Counted from the stretch's first letter, positions 44,675 through 56,860 are shown. The stretch: 64,000 nt of DNA from Imbricaverruca yamaguchii (GCA_034440575.1 JAOTOL010001561.1:747501-811500); one strand, 5' to 3'. Numbers and translations are program-made. Notes: generated by a model from the sequence alone, not told the origin.

Positions 44675-45416
44675 TGAAGCAAAGGGGAGGCTCGTGATTA
44701 TTTACATTTGTTTTCATTGATTTATTCAATTATTGCGTTGGATTTATTAATGTATTGGATAAAAACTGGTGTATTTAATAAATAACAAACTATCGCAATG
44801 ACGGTTTCCGTCAGGTTGATCGAGCATTGAGCAGTTAATTCATTGACCTGATTGTACATTGCACCATCGTGACAGAAAAATCCAGTCAATTATGGTGAAA
44901 TCTTCCTAATATGCGATAAGTACTAGAGAGCTTAAAATCACGAAGCAAGCCCCTCGATGTCGCTTTATGGTACATACTTTTCGATGTCACCGGTTGGCTG
45001 TCCGTGAGCTTTTTTTCGGTGTGCTTCCGGGTGTTGGAAGTTCGACTTCCATGGTCTCCTCGAGTTTCCTCTTCACTGCAAACACCGCCCTCCGAAGCTT
45101 GTCGGTGCCGACGGACCGTCTCTCACAGAGTTTAAATCTCCCTGTCGATTTCCATGCCTCATTATAGAAGTTTTTACGCTAAGTCAAATGACGAATTGGC
45201 GGCACAGTGGCCCGATGAACAGAAAAAGTACGAAAAGGTACGGAGTAAAGCAAAAAGTCTGGACTATGCAGGAACAGTAAGCGAAAATTAAATTGTCCGT
45301 GTAAAAGCTACTCGGAAACATCGCAGGTTTGCCAAACACTTGCATTTGATTTTAAAATAACATCATCATTCAACGGAAAATATAACTGAAACAAAGTATG
45401 TTAGAATTGCACTTAC

Positions 45417-45765
45417 CTGTGCCGACTACAGGTGAAACTCCGACGAGAGGTAGTACTTCGTTCGCCTCCTGGCGGCTGATTTCTGCACCTGATAGGGATG
45501 ACACTGGCGTTTCGGAAGAACTAGCTGACGAGCCACCATCTCCAGCGGCGGAACAATCACCACTTGAGCTGAGACTGTTTTCCTCTTCTAGTAGGCTGCC
45601 TGGATCCTTCGTTAGACGCTTTCGGCAAGTACCACACAGATAACTGTCAACACGTAGCCGGGAATCATGGACTATCTGGACCAGATTTTTGGGTGCCAAT
45701 CTAACACCTTTATACACTTTCTTCTTATGCCGCTTATACGGGTTACAGCAGAAATGAGCAGGCAT
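45417..45765 (-). pseudogene. Transposon gene, first exon (Cys-rich N-terminus)
   Basis: Starts MPAHFCCNPYKRHKKKVYKG, with a later YLCGTCRKRLTKDPGS. The paired cysteines suggest a small zinc-binding DNA-recognition domain. It then becomes Ser-rich and ends at a clean donor CACAG|GTAAGT. It sits inside the inverted repeats of 42764-47252, so it is the 5' part of that element's transposase gene. The next exon is probably within 44977-45180 (minus) but its frame cannot be settled. Confidence 0.6.
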
Positions 45766-47252
45766 CGTTCCCGTCTTCGAAACAAAGGACGTCTATCGCC
45801 ACTGTCGACAAGTCAGCTGACTGATCCTCACACGGCGTCACTGCTCTCCCCACTGACAAGTGACTGTTGGTGGTGCGATGGCTCTGTCGAAAATCCGTTG
45901 TTTGCGTCCTAGCGTCTGCAGCGCATACTATTGGTCACTGGCCAGACCCCATGTTTATCGAACGTAGACGCCGACCTATGGAGAGGGAGACCAGAGCGCT
46001 CCCCTTCCGCGACATTGGTGACATTCGACATTGGGGTGACGCGAAACAGTGACATTGCACTTTGACCTCAATATCGTTGCGCTGTACAAGTTGTAGTAAA
46101 CTCGGCGGCGGTCCGGTACCAACTGGTTTATTGAGGGTCACGGGACAACGAATGGGTCAGCATGCCCCGCGGCGGCGGACCGCGCGCAGAGGCGGCGCCA
46201 GGTACTGAGTGGTGTCACATCGAATGTGGGTCAACACACATCATCACACAAGTCGTCGTGACATGCCCCATGACATGAAATAATACTCAATTGTTCTTGT
46301 TCCTTTGGAGCGTAGGGGTAGCCACCATTAATAACGACAACTATCTCATTGGAAGATTCATCCAACAGCACCATAGACATTACACCGGCATTCTACGATA
46401 GAATCTTGAGCAAGCCAAGTACAAAGATGACAACATAGGTATGCCCTGGCCGCGTTGGATCAAATCGATAACCTGGCCAGTTCACGTGACTCAATTTGAC
46501 CTATCGGGGTCATGTCATGTATCACTGTAACTGTCGCGACGTGACGAACACAATTGTGTTGAGTTCAGTTATTTTGCTCAATTAGGGGCAAAGGTATAGC
46601 CATAAACGTGTTCGTGACCTCAGATGACCTTGAACGCCCAATGTCATGTGACATTATGACCAGTCAGTATAGCAGAAACCAACTGACAGGTTTCGTCATC
46701 AGGGGCCACTCTGGACTATTTTGACACCGTATGCCAACTAGATGCGAAGTTATCGGCGGGCAGGGGTCCCAAACAGCGTGCTGTGTCAACATTGCGAGCC
46801 ACAAAAGTGTCTTTTTGCAGGTCGAACCCCACGTTTTTAATTTATAAATATGAAAAGGCATGCATGGGGCTCAAATGCTCATCACACGAAAGTTTTAATT
46901 CCAGCATACAAAAGGGCAAGGTCACGACGCAAAAACTAGGTCACGAAGTCACGTGACCTAATAAATTGAAAATCGAAAATCCGAGATAGCCAGCTTGTTC
47001 CTTGATTCATCCCAATTCAACAAAAAGAAGTTCAATGAAATAGCTCTCTTAGCCTTGGAGTCAAAGTTAGGCCTCCTCACGGGCTTTGGGAAATTTCCAG
47101 ACTTTATATATTTTGGGGAATTTTTTTTTCTTCACCATAAATGAATTGCTCGCCCTTGAAATCCCAGGTACACAATTTTTCAAGAAAATAATAAATGGTC
47201 GGACGGCAAATTGGACATTTTTCTGTTGAGTTACTGTGGAATTACTGTTACT

Positions 47253-49494
47253 ATGAGACGCAGTCGAGATTTCACGAGGCTTCGCACACACGTCTTACGG
47301 GACTAGAATTAAATCTGCTCACGCCAAATTACCAGCTGCTACTTTCCGGGAAATTTCATAACATGTCTCGCTTATTAAGAGTAGCGATCGCAGGAAAATT
47401 ATTTGATTTACACCTAATTTTAAATATCAGCCATTCACTGTCCATTGTGGAGGGTGGAGTGCTCAAGGGGTAGATGAAAGGTACATCAATCGTAAAGTGG
47501 AGAGGCCAATGCTGTGTTGGCAATGTGAATGCCGTGTGAAGTGATATATAGTAACCAGCAAGCGATTTTCTCCCGTCCATACGACAAGCTAACGCTTTCA
47601 TGTCACGACAAGAAAATGCCTCGGAACATTCGGCACCAGCAATGTTTTCTAACTTCATAGATTCGGTAAAATATATGAAGGTCCGCCATAAAATCCATCG
47701 CCCGCCATTCTTAAATGGAGTATGTTACCGTTACGACTTAGAAAGAGTGAAGCCACAAATCAGTATCATGCATGCATAGATCAGGCGTATTATCTTACGA
47801 TACAGTGATGAAAACGGGCTTAGCGCCTTCTTTGTGTGTGCCTTCTAATGTTATGCAATTGTGCATGTATTGAAGAGGATGACTTATTGATGTGGAATTA
47901 GCGTTTTCATCTGTTCAATTGTCGATTATGCTGGCCTTCCTGAGTGGATATCCCCAGCGACGCCGTTCGTTATGCTCGTAGTGCAGTAGCTGCATGACCA
48001 ACGCAGTCGACGCGCCCCTAAATTCCAATTCCAAATTCAGTAGCTGAACACTTGTTAGTCACCTGCCGGTCTGGTTGGGTGTATCGTGATGGTTTGATTC
48101 AAATGCTACTGATTTTCCGACGTATAGCTGTGTACAGCCCCCGCAACTAGCAGTTTAATACTACATCATTTTGAATTTCGCTACCTATCCAGAGTTCAGC
48201 ACACTGCTCTCGCTTCCCCAGTGCTCGTGGTCGGCGAAGGACGTGCCTGGTGCGAACTGTCACGCACGCCACCAATAAGTTGATCGCTGTCTATTTTTAG
48301 AATTAACAATTAGTCTTCAGTTGATGGCCAGTGGTAGTCTGTTGCGCTCTTGCACCGTGCGTGTGCTCATGGTACATCCAACATTGCAGTCGTCAGTGTC
48401 ATGTACCCAATTTATTTACCTCGTCTCTTGATTCTGTATCTGAACCTGGCTGTGAAATTGGCGCAGTGACAGCTTTCAGCAGATAACACACGCTAAAGTC
48501 GGACGAGCTATTCGCGGATCGATTCGCCTGCTGCTATCCTGGATGTCTGTCAAGTGTGGAGCGGTGGAAATATGTACATAGTGTCGCCGAGCAATCACTA
48601 AATGGCTGTATGGCCAACGCAGTTGATCCGCCCCTGAGTCCAAACGACCTACCAGTAAATGGTGGCATTGGGGATGCTTCCAATGACTTGATGACTTGTG
48701 CCGATAATTGGCTTAATTTTGTGCTTGGATCTTGTATTCGCGTAGTATCGTCTCATATCACTTCTTGCCTGAATGCTCGCCATCCCCAATGTGGCCCAGC
48801 ATGCAGGCGTTAGTGTAAACACTTGATTCACGAGTAGCTGGAGCCGCCTGTGGCGTGGCCGGGCTCCGCAAACATAGCTGGCCATCTGCTGCACGGCTGA
48901 GACACGCGCCCAGTAAAGAGGCTCACCAGCACGTCCTCAGCCGTCGTGAGTTGCCCTGTCGCCCCCCTCCACCAGGGGGGGGGGGGTCACCAGCTCCGGG
49001 ACAGACACAGCACCAGAGTCCAGGGCCGCCGGTCATGACCTGGGTCAACAGGTGATCGTCCCAGATCACAACCAATCGTGGATAGGAGGCGAGCCTGTTG
49101 CTCGGGCCAGGACCTAGGAACGCGCCGCGTCACCAGTGCACGGTGCACGGGGCACAGCACACAGGCGACGAAGGGTCGGTCGTCCGCGATCCACGGGGCA
49201 AGCGCCGTGCGAGGTTGTCGACACTATGGCACACTTTCTCCGCGTGCCACATACCGGACTCGCCTTCCGCCGGAAGACGGGGCGGTTCGGCTGTTCGACA
49301 GGCCACACCAGTTTTACAATGTTGTTGGGATTAATTTCGTCATTCTCCGCTGTCTATTTTCTTCGTTCACTTATTCGCTTTTTGGATAAACAAAGCATGA
49401 GAGTTCAACAGTGACTAGCACAACAACTGGAACTCAGGGAATAGCATGGACCTGCCCACAGTGTCAATCACTGCACGACTCCCGTCACTGGCAT
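47253..49494. other. Intron sequence without gene
   Basis: Two copies of the dispersed GCAGTCGACGCGCCCC motif near 48003 and 48617. A G-run lies at 48977-48988. Overlapping small frames at 49078-49414 have no recognised product. Confidence 0.45.
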
Positions 49495-50632
49495 TCCAGT
49501 GACTGACGACACAACAACAGTAGTATCTGGCAATACCAATGACTGACGACACAACAGTAGTATCTGGCAGTACCAGTGACTGACGACACAACAACAGTAG
49601 TATCTGGCAGTACCAATGACTGACGACACAACAGCAGTATCTGGCAGTACCAGTGACTGACGACACAACAACAGTAGTATCTGGCAGTACCAGTGACTGA
49701 CGACACAACAGTAGTATCTGGCAGTACCAGTGACTGACGACACAACAGCAGTAGTATCTGGCAATACCAGTGACTGACGACACAACAGCAGTAGTATCTG
49801 GCAGTACCAGTGACTGACGACACAACAGCAGTAGTATCTGGCAGTACCAGTGACTGACGACACAACAACAGTAGTATCTGGCAATACCAGTGACTGACGA
49901 CACAACAGCAGTATCTGGCAGTACCAGTGACTGACGACACAACAACAGTAGTATCTGGCAGTACCAGTGACTGACGACACAACAACAGTAGTATCTGGCA
50001 GTACCAGTGACTGACGACACAACAACAGTAGTATCTGGCAGTACCAGTGACTGACGACACAACAGCAGTAGTATCTGGCAATACCAGTGACTGACGACAC
50101 AACAACAGTAGTATCTGGTAGTACCAGTGACTGACGACACAACAGCAGTAGTATCTGGCAGTACCAGTGACTGACGACACAACAACAGTAGTATCTGGCA
50201 GTACCAGTGACTGACGACACAACAGCAGTAGTATCTGGCAGTACCAGTGACTGACGACACAACAACAGTAGTATCTGGCAGTACCAGTGACTGACGACAC
50301 AACAGCAGTAGTATCTGGCAGTACCAGTGACTGACGACACAACAACAGTAGTATCTGGCAGTACCAGTGACTGACGACACAACAACAGTAGTATCTGGCA
50401 GTACCAGTGACTGACGACACAACAACAGTAGTATCTGGCAGTACCAGTGACTGACGACACAACAACAGTAGTATCTGGCAATACCAGTGACTGACGACAC
50501 GACAACAGTAGTATCTGGCAGTACCAGTGACTGACGACACAACAGCAGTAGTATCTGGCAATACCAGTGACTGACGACACAACAACAGTAGTATATGGCA
50601 GTACCAGTGACTGACGACACAACAGCAGTAGT
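49495..50632. repeat. 40-bp minisatellite, left part
   Basis: About 29 units of CAGTAGTATCTGGCAGTACC then AGTGACTGACGACACAACAA; some are 37 bp or 34 bp through loss of CAG/AGT triplets. Units near the right end have ATATGG instead of ATCTGG. Long minus-strand frames are artefacts. Confidence 0.95.
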
Positions 50633-50930
50633 ATATGGGTCATTCCACGTCAAATCGCACAAGAAATTCCCCGACCCCCTCCGATTTTGATGAAAATTGG
50701 TACACCTGTAGTACCAAGTAAAAGAACACATCACGCCAACTTTTAGCCCAGAGTGACCTCTGGGGTCAGATCTAGAGGTCATCCTAGGTCACGATTTTTT
50801 ACCGACTTGACATCAATAAATTGCAAATATCTCATGTGTTATTTAACTTAGCGGAATGAAATTGGTGTCAAAGTGCGCAGAAGCCCTCGGCCATTCAGAA
50901 ATATGGCAAAAGTTGCACGTGACCTCCCCG

Positions 50931-50943
50931 TGACCTTTGACCT
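50931..50943 (-). promoter_or_regulatory. Perfect DR1 nuclear-receptor-like site in the transposon arm
   Basis: TGACCTTTGACCT is, on the other strand, AGGTCA-A-AGGTCA, a perfect direct repeat with 1-bp spacing, the consensus for RXR/Usp or HNF4-type receptors. The opposite arm has a near-perfect version. Function is not shown. Confidence 0.45.
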
Positions 50944-51265
50944 AACCAGGTCAAAGTATACAAATATATTTTTATATATGTTTGCCTGCCCCTAATTCGA
51001 CGAAACGGTGCTATATTAATGGTCGTGATATTATCTAAGAACCTGCAAAAAAGAAAGGCAGAGACTTGAAAACTTTTTGAGATTTCGTCCTTTGAGTATT
51101 GTCATAGGACCAAATGCATGCATGCCCCGAGGCTATTTACCATATTATCGATGATAACTCTGGTTACCTTCGTCCGATTATCGTCAAATTTGTTGCGCAA
51201 GTCATCGGTGGCAAACTGAACTATTTTCCAGATTTTCAGGTTGACATGACCTCACATGAACTAAC

Positions 51266-52264
51266 ATGACCTTGGGAAGTTTGTATTGCCTAAATACATC
51301 CAATATTGCAACTTACGTGAATATTCATGGCCATGATATGATTCATGATAACCTAGAAATCGATAACATTGAGTACCGAAAGTGGACTAATACTGATAGG
51401 TCCACCTTAGAGGTGGCTACGCATACTTCTGAAGATTTTGTGCGATCATTTTGCGAGCAGCTGGAAATACTTGTAAAGCATGATTTTGTCGCCCGTGCCC
51501 AAGGCAATTATCTGAAAGGCCTAAAGGAAACACTAGCTCCTGCAGAGGTAATTGTTATTGGAGATTATTCCGAAAACTACGCTATGGTTACACAGGATGA
51601 GGTACAGTCCCATCACTGGAACAAACTGCAGGTGACAATCCATCCGTTTGTGGCTTATTGGCAAAACAACGCAGGGGACCTCAAACATTTTTCTTACTCT
51701 GCCATTTCCGACTGTCTGACGCATGATACTGTGGCTGCCCACCTGTTTCAAGGAAAACTCATTGAGCGCCTGGAAGCAGAATTAGGCCAGCGCCCCAAGA
51801 AGATATTTTATTTTTCAGATGGGGCTGCCTCGCAATACAAAAATTGTAAGAATTTCCTAAATTTGGCAGAGCATTCCGTCGACTTTGGAATAGACGCCGA
51901 GTGGCATTTCTTCGCAACCGCTCACGGAAAGGGACCGTGTGATGGCATTGGTGGGACGTTGAAAAGGTTAGCCAAAAAGGGAAGTCTGCAAGGAACTATG
52001 ATTGAGATCCCGGACCAGTTTTATCAGTTTGTAAAAAACCATGCCACCGGCACGTGCGTGGAGTATTTTCCCAAAACCGAGTGGGTCAAAGAAACCAAAG
52101 CCTTGAATGACAGATTCGCAGCTGCTCGCACAATACCGGGAACAAGGAATGTCCATCGTGTTACTCCGTCTCCACGTAATGGTATGGTGGTCGTGAGATG
52201 GTTTTCCGGCAGCGAGACGGGCCGTGAGGTACGTGTGGCGAAAAAGGTTGGTAGTTCTTCGTGA
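51266..52264 (+). CDS. DDE-type transposase, C-terminal half, intact frame
   Basis: 332 codons without a stop. Candidate catalytic acids sit in three conserved-looking blocks: VIVIGDYSENYAMVTQDE (residues ~92-109), IFYFSDGAASQYKNCKNFLN (~180-199) and TAHGKGPCDGIGGTLKRLAK (~218-237). This spacing fits an RNase-H-fold DDE transposase that cuts DNA at element ends. Compared with the broken relative at 43640-45765, the Cys-rich N-terminal exons are missing, so the protein probably lacks its DNA-binding part or is spliced to sequence I cannot see. The start at 51266 lies at the inner edge of the left inverted repeat and may not be the native start. Uncharacterised proteins with SDGAASQYKN-like motifs are frequent in arthropod and cnidarian genomes. 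Confidence 0.72.
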   Translation: MTLGSLYCLNTSNIATYVNIHGHDMIHDNLEIDNIEYRKWTNTDRSTLEVATHTSEDFVRSFCEQLEILVKHDFVARAQGNYLKGLKETLAPAEVIVIGDYSENYAMVTQDEVQSHHWNKLQVTIHPFVAYWQNNAGDLKHFSYSAISDCLTHDTVAAHLFQGKLIERLEAELGQRPKKIFYFSDGAASQYKNCKNFLNLAEHSVDFGIDAEWHFFATAHGKGPCDGIGGTLKRLAKKGSLQGTMIEIPDQFYQFVKNHATGTCVEYFPKTEWVKETKALNDRFAAARTIPGTRNVHRVTPSPRNGMVVVRWFSGSETGREVRVAKKVGSSS

Positions 52265-53512
52265 ATATACGGTACTGCTGTTCAACTTGTTTTATGGTCG
52301 CGGCTATTTGCATATCAGAAACATTTACTGGCCCTCCCGATAAAATGTTAGTACGAAACGCACGCGAGCTGAAACAATATATTCAGGCTATAAAAACCGA
52401 GGAAACATATTTTTTTGCGAATAACTTTTGCCAAAATAAAGACAGAAATATAATTGTGTTACAATTATATTTTCCTCGTCAGGCCGCGTTGATTGATGTA
52501 TCACATGACTTAGCTAGCTGAACATTTGATCCTGACCCCAGTTTACCTCCAGGTCACCCTAAACCGAGGTCAAGTGATGACCTAGCTTGATCATATTATA
52601 CATCATGATCAACCAGAGGATCTCGATGGCATTAAAATTATTTCTCTATCTTGATTCTATATGAAGTCATTGACGAAAGTGTGACATGACCTTATAGTGA
52701 CCTCACGTGACCATGCAGAGGACACTTGTTCAAGATAAAACTTGGCTCGTTTGGAGTAGCCTAACCTAAAATTAGGTAATATAGCCTGTACGAGCCAAAT
52801 TCAGCGTTTTTTTGTTCAGGAAAATATTTTTGTTTCCCTGTTGGCTTGTAATGGAGAGGTCACTGCCAGGTCATGTGAGGTCAGGTCAACTTGAAAATCT
52901 GGAAAATAGTTCAGCTTGCCACCGATGGTTTGCCCACCAAAGTCGACGATAATCGGACCAAGGAAACCAGAGTTATCATCGATGATATGGTAAATAGCAT
53001 CGGGGCATGCTTCGATTTGGTCCTATGACAATACCTACTCAAAGGTCGATATCTCAAAAAGTTTTAGAGTCTCCGCCTTTCTTTTTTGCACGTTCTTAGA
53101 TAATATCAGGACCATTAATTCAGCCACGTTTAGTCGAATTAGGGGCAGGCAAACATATATAAAAATGCATTTTTTATACTTTGACCTCGTTAGGTCAAGG
53201 GTCACGGAGAGGTCACGTGCAACATTTGCCATATTTCTGAATAGCCAATGGTTTCTGCGCACTTTAACACCAATGTCGTTCCGCTAAGTTAATTAACATC
53301 TAATATATATGCATTTGATTGTTGTCAAGTCGGTAAAAATAGGCGACCTAGGATGACCTCTAAATCTGGCCCCAGAGGTCACCCAGGGCTGAAAGGTGGC
53401 GTGTGAGGTTCGTTCACTTGGCACTACAGGTGTATCAATTTTCATAAAAATCGGAGGGGGTCGGGTTCAAAATAGCCAATTCTTGTGCGATTTGACGTGG
53501 AATGCCCCATAT

Positions 53513-53655
53513 GGCAGTACCAGTGACTGACGACTCAACAACAGTAGTATATGGCAGTATCAGTGACTGACGACACAATAACAGTAGTATCTGGCAGTAC
53601 CAGTGACTGACGACACAACAACAGTAGTATCTGGCAGTACGAGTGACTGACGCAG
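53513..53655. repeat. 40-bp minisatellite, right part
   Basis: About 3.5 further units of the 49495-50632 array, split off by the transposon insertion. Confidence 0.93.
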
Positions 53656-54110
53656 GAACAGGGACTGATTGACAGCACCAGTTTCTAACAGCGCCAGTTA
53701 CTAACAGCACCATTTACTAACAGCACCAGTCGCTAACGGCACCAGTCACTAACAACACCAGTCACTAACGGCACCAGTCACTAACAACATCTATCATTGA
53801 TAACACCAGTCACTAACAGTATCGGTTGCTAACAGCACCAGTCATTGACAGCACCAGTCACTAATATCACCGGTTACTAACAGCACCAGTCGCTAACAGC
53901 ACCAGTCACTAACAGTGCCAGTCACTAACAGCACCAAATGGGCGCAATATGACCACAGCAGTCGGCGCGCCCTAAAGCCCTAATAACTAACTAACAGCAC
54001 CAGTCATCGACAGCACCAGTCACTGGCAGCACCAGTCGCTGGCAGCACCGGCCACTGATAGCACCAGTCACTGACAGCACCAGTCACTGACATAACGGCA
54101 GTGATTGACG
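53656..54110. repeat. 16-bp repeat with an inserted ~55-bp motif
   Basis: About 25 units of AGCACCAGTCACTAAC, changing to ...CACTGAC at the right. At ~53937-53990 the array is interrupted by a copy of the dispersed motif (ATGGGCGCAATATGACCACA, GCAGTCGGCGCGCCCTAAAG). Confidence 0.88.
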
Positions 54111-54835
54111 CGACGTGACCACGCAGGCGGTCGGTCGTGTGTGTGGCGACAGATGTTGGCTAATCTCACCGAACTCACTGAACGAAAGTAGAAGCTCACT
54201 AAACGAACGGTAGTAGCCAACTAAACGAACGGTATGGTAGTAACCCACTAAACGAATCGACGCTCTTAATTCCGTGCCTTTTAAAATGATAATTTCGACA
54301 TAAAAAGTTCGGGCTTCGGAAATCCTTCATTACACGTTATCTGTGGTGAAATTTCGCCTGCAACTGAATGTGACCACACAGGGCGCTTGATAACTACAAG
54401 AAGTTTCGGCGCCCTTAAGCCCAACTTTTTAAAAGGCAGAATAAATATATGTGACCACACCAGCAATCTAGAACGCCGACAGGCCGCCATTATCCTCTTG
54501 CTCTTCCGGTGAGGAAGTGTTTGAGGTCCGAGGCGAGGTTTGAGGCCAGAGGCTTCAGTCAGGAGTTTGAGTAGGTCAGGTGCCAAGTTCATCGCCGTTC
54601 ATCGGCCGACTCCGGGTGGCCACATCGAAACACTAACAGCCTACACTCCACATTCACAAATCGCTGTCGAATTGCAGTTGTTCGATTGGATGATGTGCAT
54701 TGAAGTGAGCTGATCAAGCCTGCTCAGGATGCTGTGTGGTCAAAGACGGTCGCAGCGAGATGTGGTTGAATTGTATATGCATCGGTAGTTTCGACCGTCC
54801 ACCATCGCGGGTGGGTGGCGCTGTGCTGGACACAT
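54111..54835. other. Intron sequence without gene
   Basis: A small threefold repeat of CTAAACGAACGGTA at 54190-54255 and a diverged dispersed motif near 54400; no gene. Confidence 0.45.
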
Positions 54836-55475
54836 GATTGGCTGCGTGACGGCCAGCTGACTAGTAGCCAGCCGGCGGAGTTCTGTGGATCGTGTTGTCA
54901 GCGGCAGGCAACGCTCGGGATGATTGGCTACGTGACGGCCAGCTGACTAGTAGCCAGCCGGCGGAGTTCTGTGGATCGTGTTGTCAGCGGCAGGCAACGC
55001 TCGGGATGATTGGCTGCGTGACGGCCAGCTGACTAGTAGCCAGCCGGCGGAGTTCTGTGGATCGTGTTGTCAGCGGCAGGCAACGCTCGGGTGTTGTGAC
55101 GCCAGTGATAGTAGCCAGCCGGCGGAGTTCTGTGGATCGTGTTGTCAGCGGCAGGCAACGCTCGGGATGATTGGCTGCGTGACGGCCAGCTGACTAGTAG
55201 CCAGCCGGCGGAGTTCTGTGGATCGTGTTGTCAGCGGCAGGCAACGCTCGGGATGTTGTGGAGATAGAAGAGGTTTAGTGTTGTGGGACGCTCGGGATGA
55301 TTGGCTGCGTGACGGCCAGCTGACTAGTAGCCAGCCGGCGGAGTTCTGTGGATCGTGTTGTCAGCGGCAGGCAACGCTCGGGATGATTGGCTACGTGACG
55401 GCCAGCTGACTAGTAGCCAGCCGGCGGAGTTCTGTGGATCGTGTTGTCAGCGGCAGGCAACGCTCGGGATGATTG
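54836..55475. repeat. 86-bp minisatellite
   Basis: Seven to eight units, some truncated, starting GATTGGCTGCGTGACGGCCA, then GCTGACTAGTAGCCAGCCGG, ending GCGGCAGGCAACGCTCGGGA. Units are nearly identical, so the expansion or homogenisation is recent. Confidence 0.93.
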
Positions 55476-55974
55476 GCTACGACTGGGAAGGTGATGACAT
55501 TCTCAGGACGATGATGCCAGCGGCACGCGCGCCTTGCGAGTGATGGTCACACAGTCACACGGCCTGCTCTCGAGGCGGCCGAGCGGAGACTCCGGAGTCC
55601 GGCCGAGCGTCGAGGAGCGACGGCGGAATCTGTTGGGAGTGGGGCTAGGGAGGACTCCGAAAGGTATCTGAGTCTGTCGGGGGTGTTGAGAAGTGACTCG
55701 GAGGTCTTCTGGGTGTAGACCTAGGGAAGATTCTGAAGTAGGTTGAGAAGTGACTCTCGAATCTGCCGAAATCTGTCCAGGAGTGGCCCTTAGTATATCG
55801 AGGGAATCTGGTGAATCCGGGGTCTGTCGAGCAACGACTCCATAATCTGCTATGGGCTGACTATGGAGTATGTCGAGGGAGGATCCTAAGCGTCTCCAGG
55901 GGCTGCTCGGGAATCCAGCGACGAGCGGCCATTGCGAGCTTCCTGTGCCACGGTGCTGAAACCAACTCTGTTCC
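55476..55974. other. Intron sequence without gene
   Basis: Purine-rich with weak internal repetition (AGTGACTC, TCTGTCGGGG); no gene. Confidence 0.45.
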
Positions 55975-56860
55975 GCCGGTGTTGTCGGCACCTAACGTTG
56001 CTCCGCCGGTGTTGTCGGCACCTAACGTTGCTCCGCCGGTGTTGTTGGTACCTAACGTTGCTCCGCCGGTGTTGTTGGTACCTAACGTTGCTCCGCCGGT
56101 GTTGGCACCTAACGTTGCTCCGCCGGTGTTGTCGGTGCCTAACGTTGCTCCGCCGGTGTTGTCGGCACCTAACGTTGCTCCGCCGGTGTTGTCGGTACCT
56201 AACGTTGCTCCGCCGGTGTTGTTGGTACCTAACGTTGCTCCGCCGGTGTTGTTGGTACCTAACGTTGCTCCGCCGGTAGTTGTTCTGCCGGTGTTGTCGG
56301 TACCTAACGTTGCTCCGCCGGTGTTGGCACCTAACGTTGCTCCGCCGGTGTTGTCGGTGCCTAACGTTGCTCGCTTTCGCCGGTGTTGTCGGCACCTAAC
56401 GTTGCTCCGCCGGTGTTGTCGGTACCTAACGTTGCTCCGCCGGTGTTGTTGGTACCTAACGTTGCTCCGCCGGTGTTGTTGGTACCTAACGTTGCTCCGC
56501 CGGTGTTGTTGGTACCTAACGTTGCTCCGCCGGTGTTGTCGGTACCTAACGTTGTTCTGCCGGTGTTGTCGGTGCCTAACGTTGCTCCGCCGGTGTTGTG
56601 TAACGTTGCTCCCGTATTTGGACCTAACGTTGCTCCGCCGGTGTTGTTGGTACCTAACGTTGCTCCGCCGGTGTTGTCGGTGCCTAACGTTGTTCTGCCG
56701 GTGTTGTCGGCACCTAACGTTGCTCCGCCGGTGTTGTTGGTACCTAACGTTGCTCCGCCGGTGTTGTCGGCACCTAACGTTGTTCTGCCGGTGTTGTCGG
56801 TACCTAACGTTGCTCCGCCGGTGTTGTCGGCACCTAACGCTGCTCCGCCGGTGTTGTCGA
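55975..56860. repeat. 30-bp minisatellite
   Basis: About 29 units of GCTCCGCCGGTGTTGTCGGC plus ACCTAACGTT with TTG/TCG and CAC/TAC/TGC variants. Open on both strands (30 = 10 codons). Confidence 0.95.

Larger units (their letters stand above)
42764..47252 (-). mobile_element. Old Sola-like DNA transposon with long inverted repeats
   Basis: Left end GTAACTAAGGAATTCCATGG then TAACTCAAC; right end, inverted, GTAACAGTAATTCCACAGTA then ACTCAAC. The match continues inward for ~700 bp with many differences (CCGTCCGACCATT, GGGCGAACAATTCATTTATG, GCTATCTCGGATT, CCTGTCGGTT...). ATGA lies beside both ends within one base, a possible 4-bp target duplication. A broken multi-exon minus-strand gene lies between the repeats. 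Confidence 0.75.
50637..53508 (+). mobile_element. Sola-like DNA transposon with ~630-bp inverted repeats
   Basis: Left end GGGTCATTCCACGTCAAATC and right end, inverted, GGGGCATTCCACGTCAAATC. The arms run 50637 to ~51265 and ~52859 to 53508 and are ~85% alike by eye. The target duplication is ATAT (50633-50636 and 53509-53512). Removing the element and one ATAT restores an ordinary array unit, GTAGTATATGGCAGTACC. The single gene fills the space between the arms. A 4-bp duplication and the acidic motifs of the protein suggest the Sola superfamily; this assignment is inference. Confidence 0.88.

Noticed and set aside
49415..50782. Cys-rich minus-strand frames (CCCVVSHWYCQ repeats)
   Set aside because: Translation of the 40-bp minisatellite.
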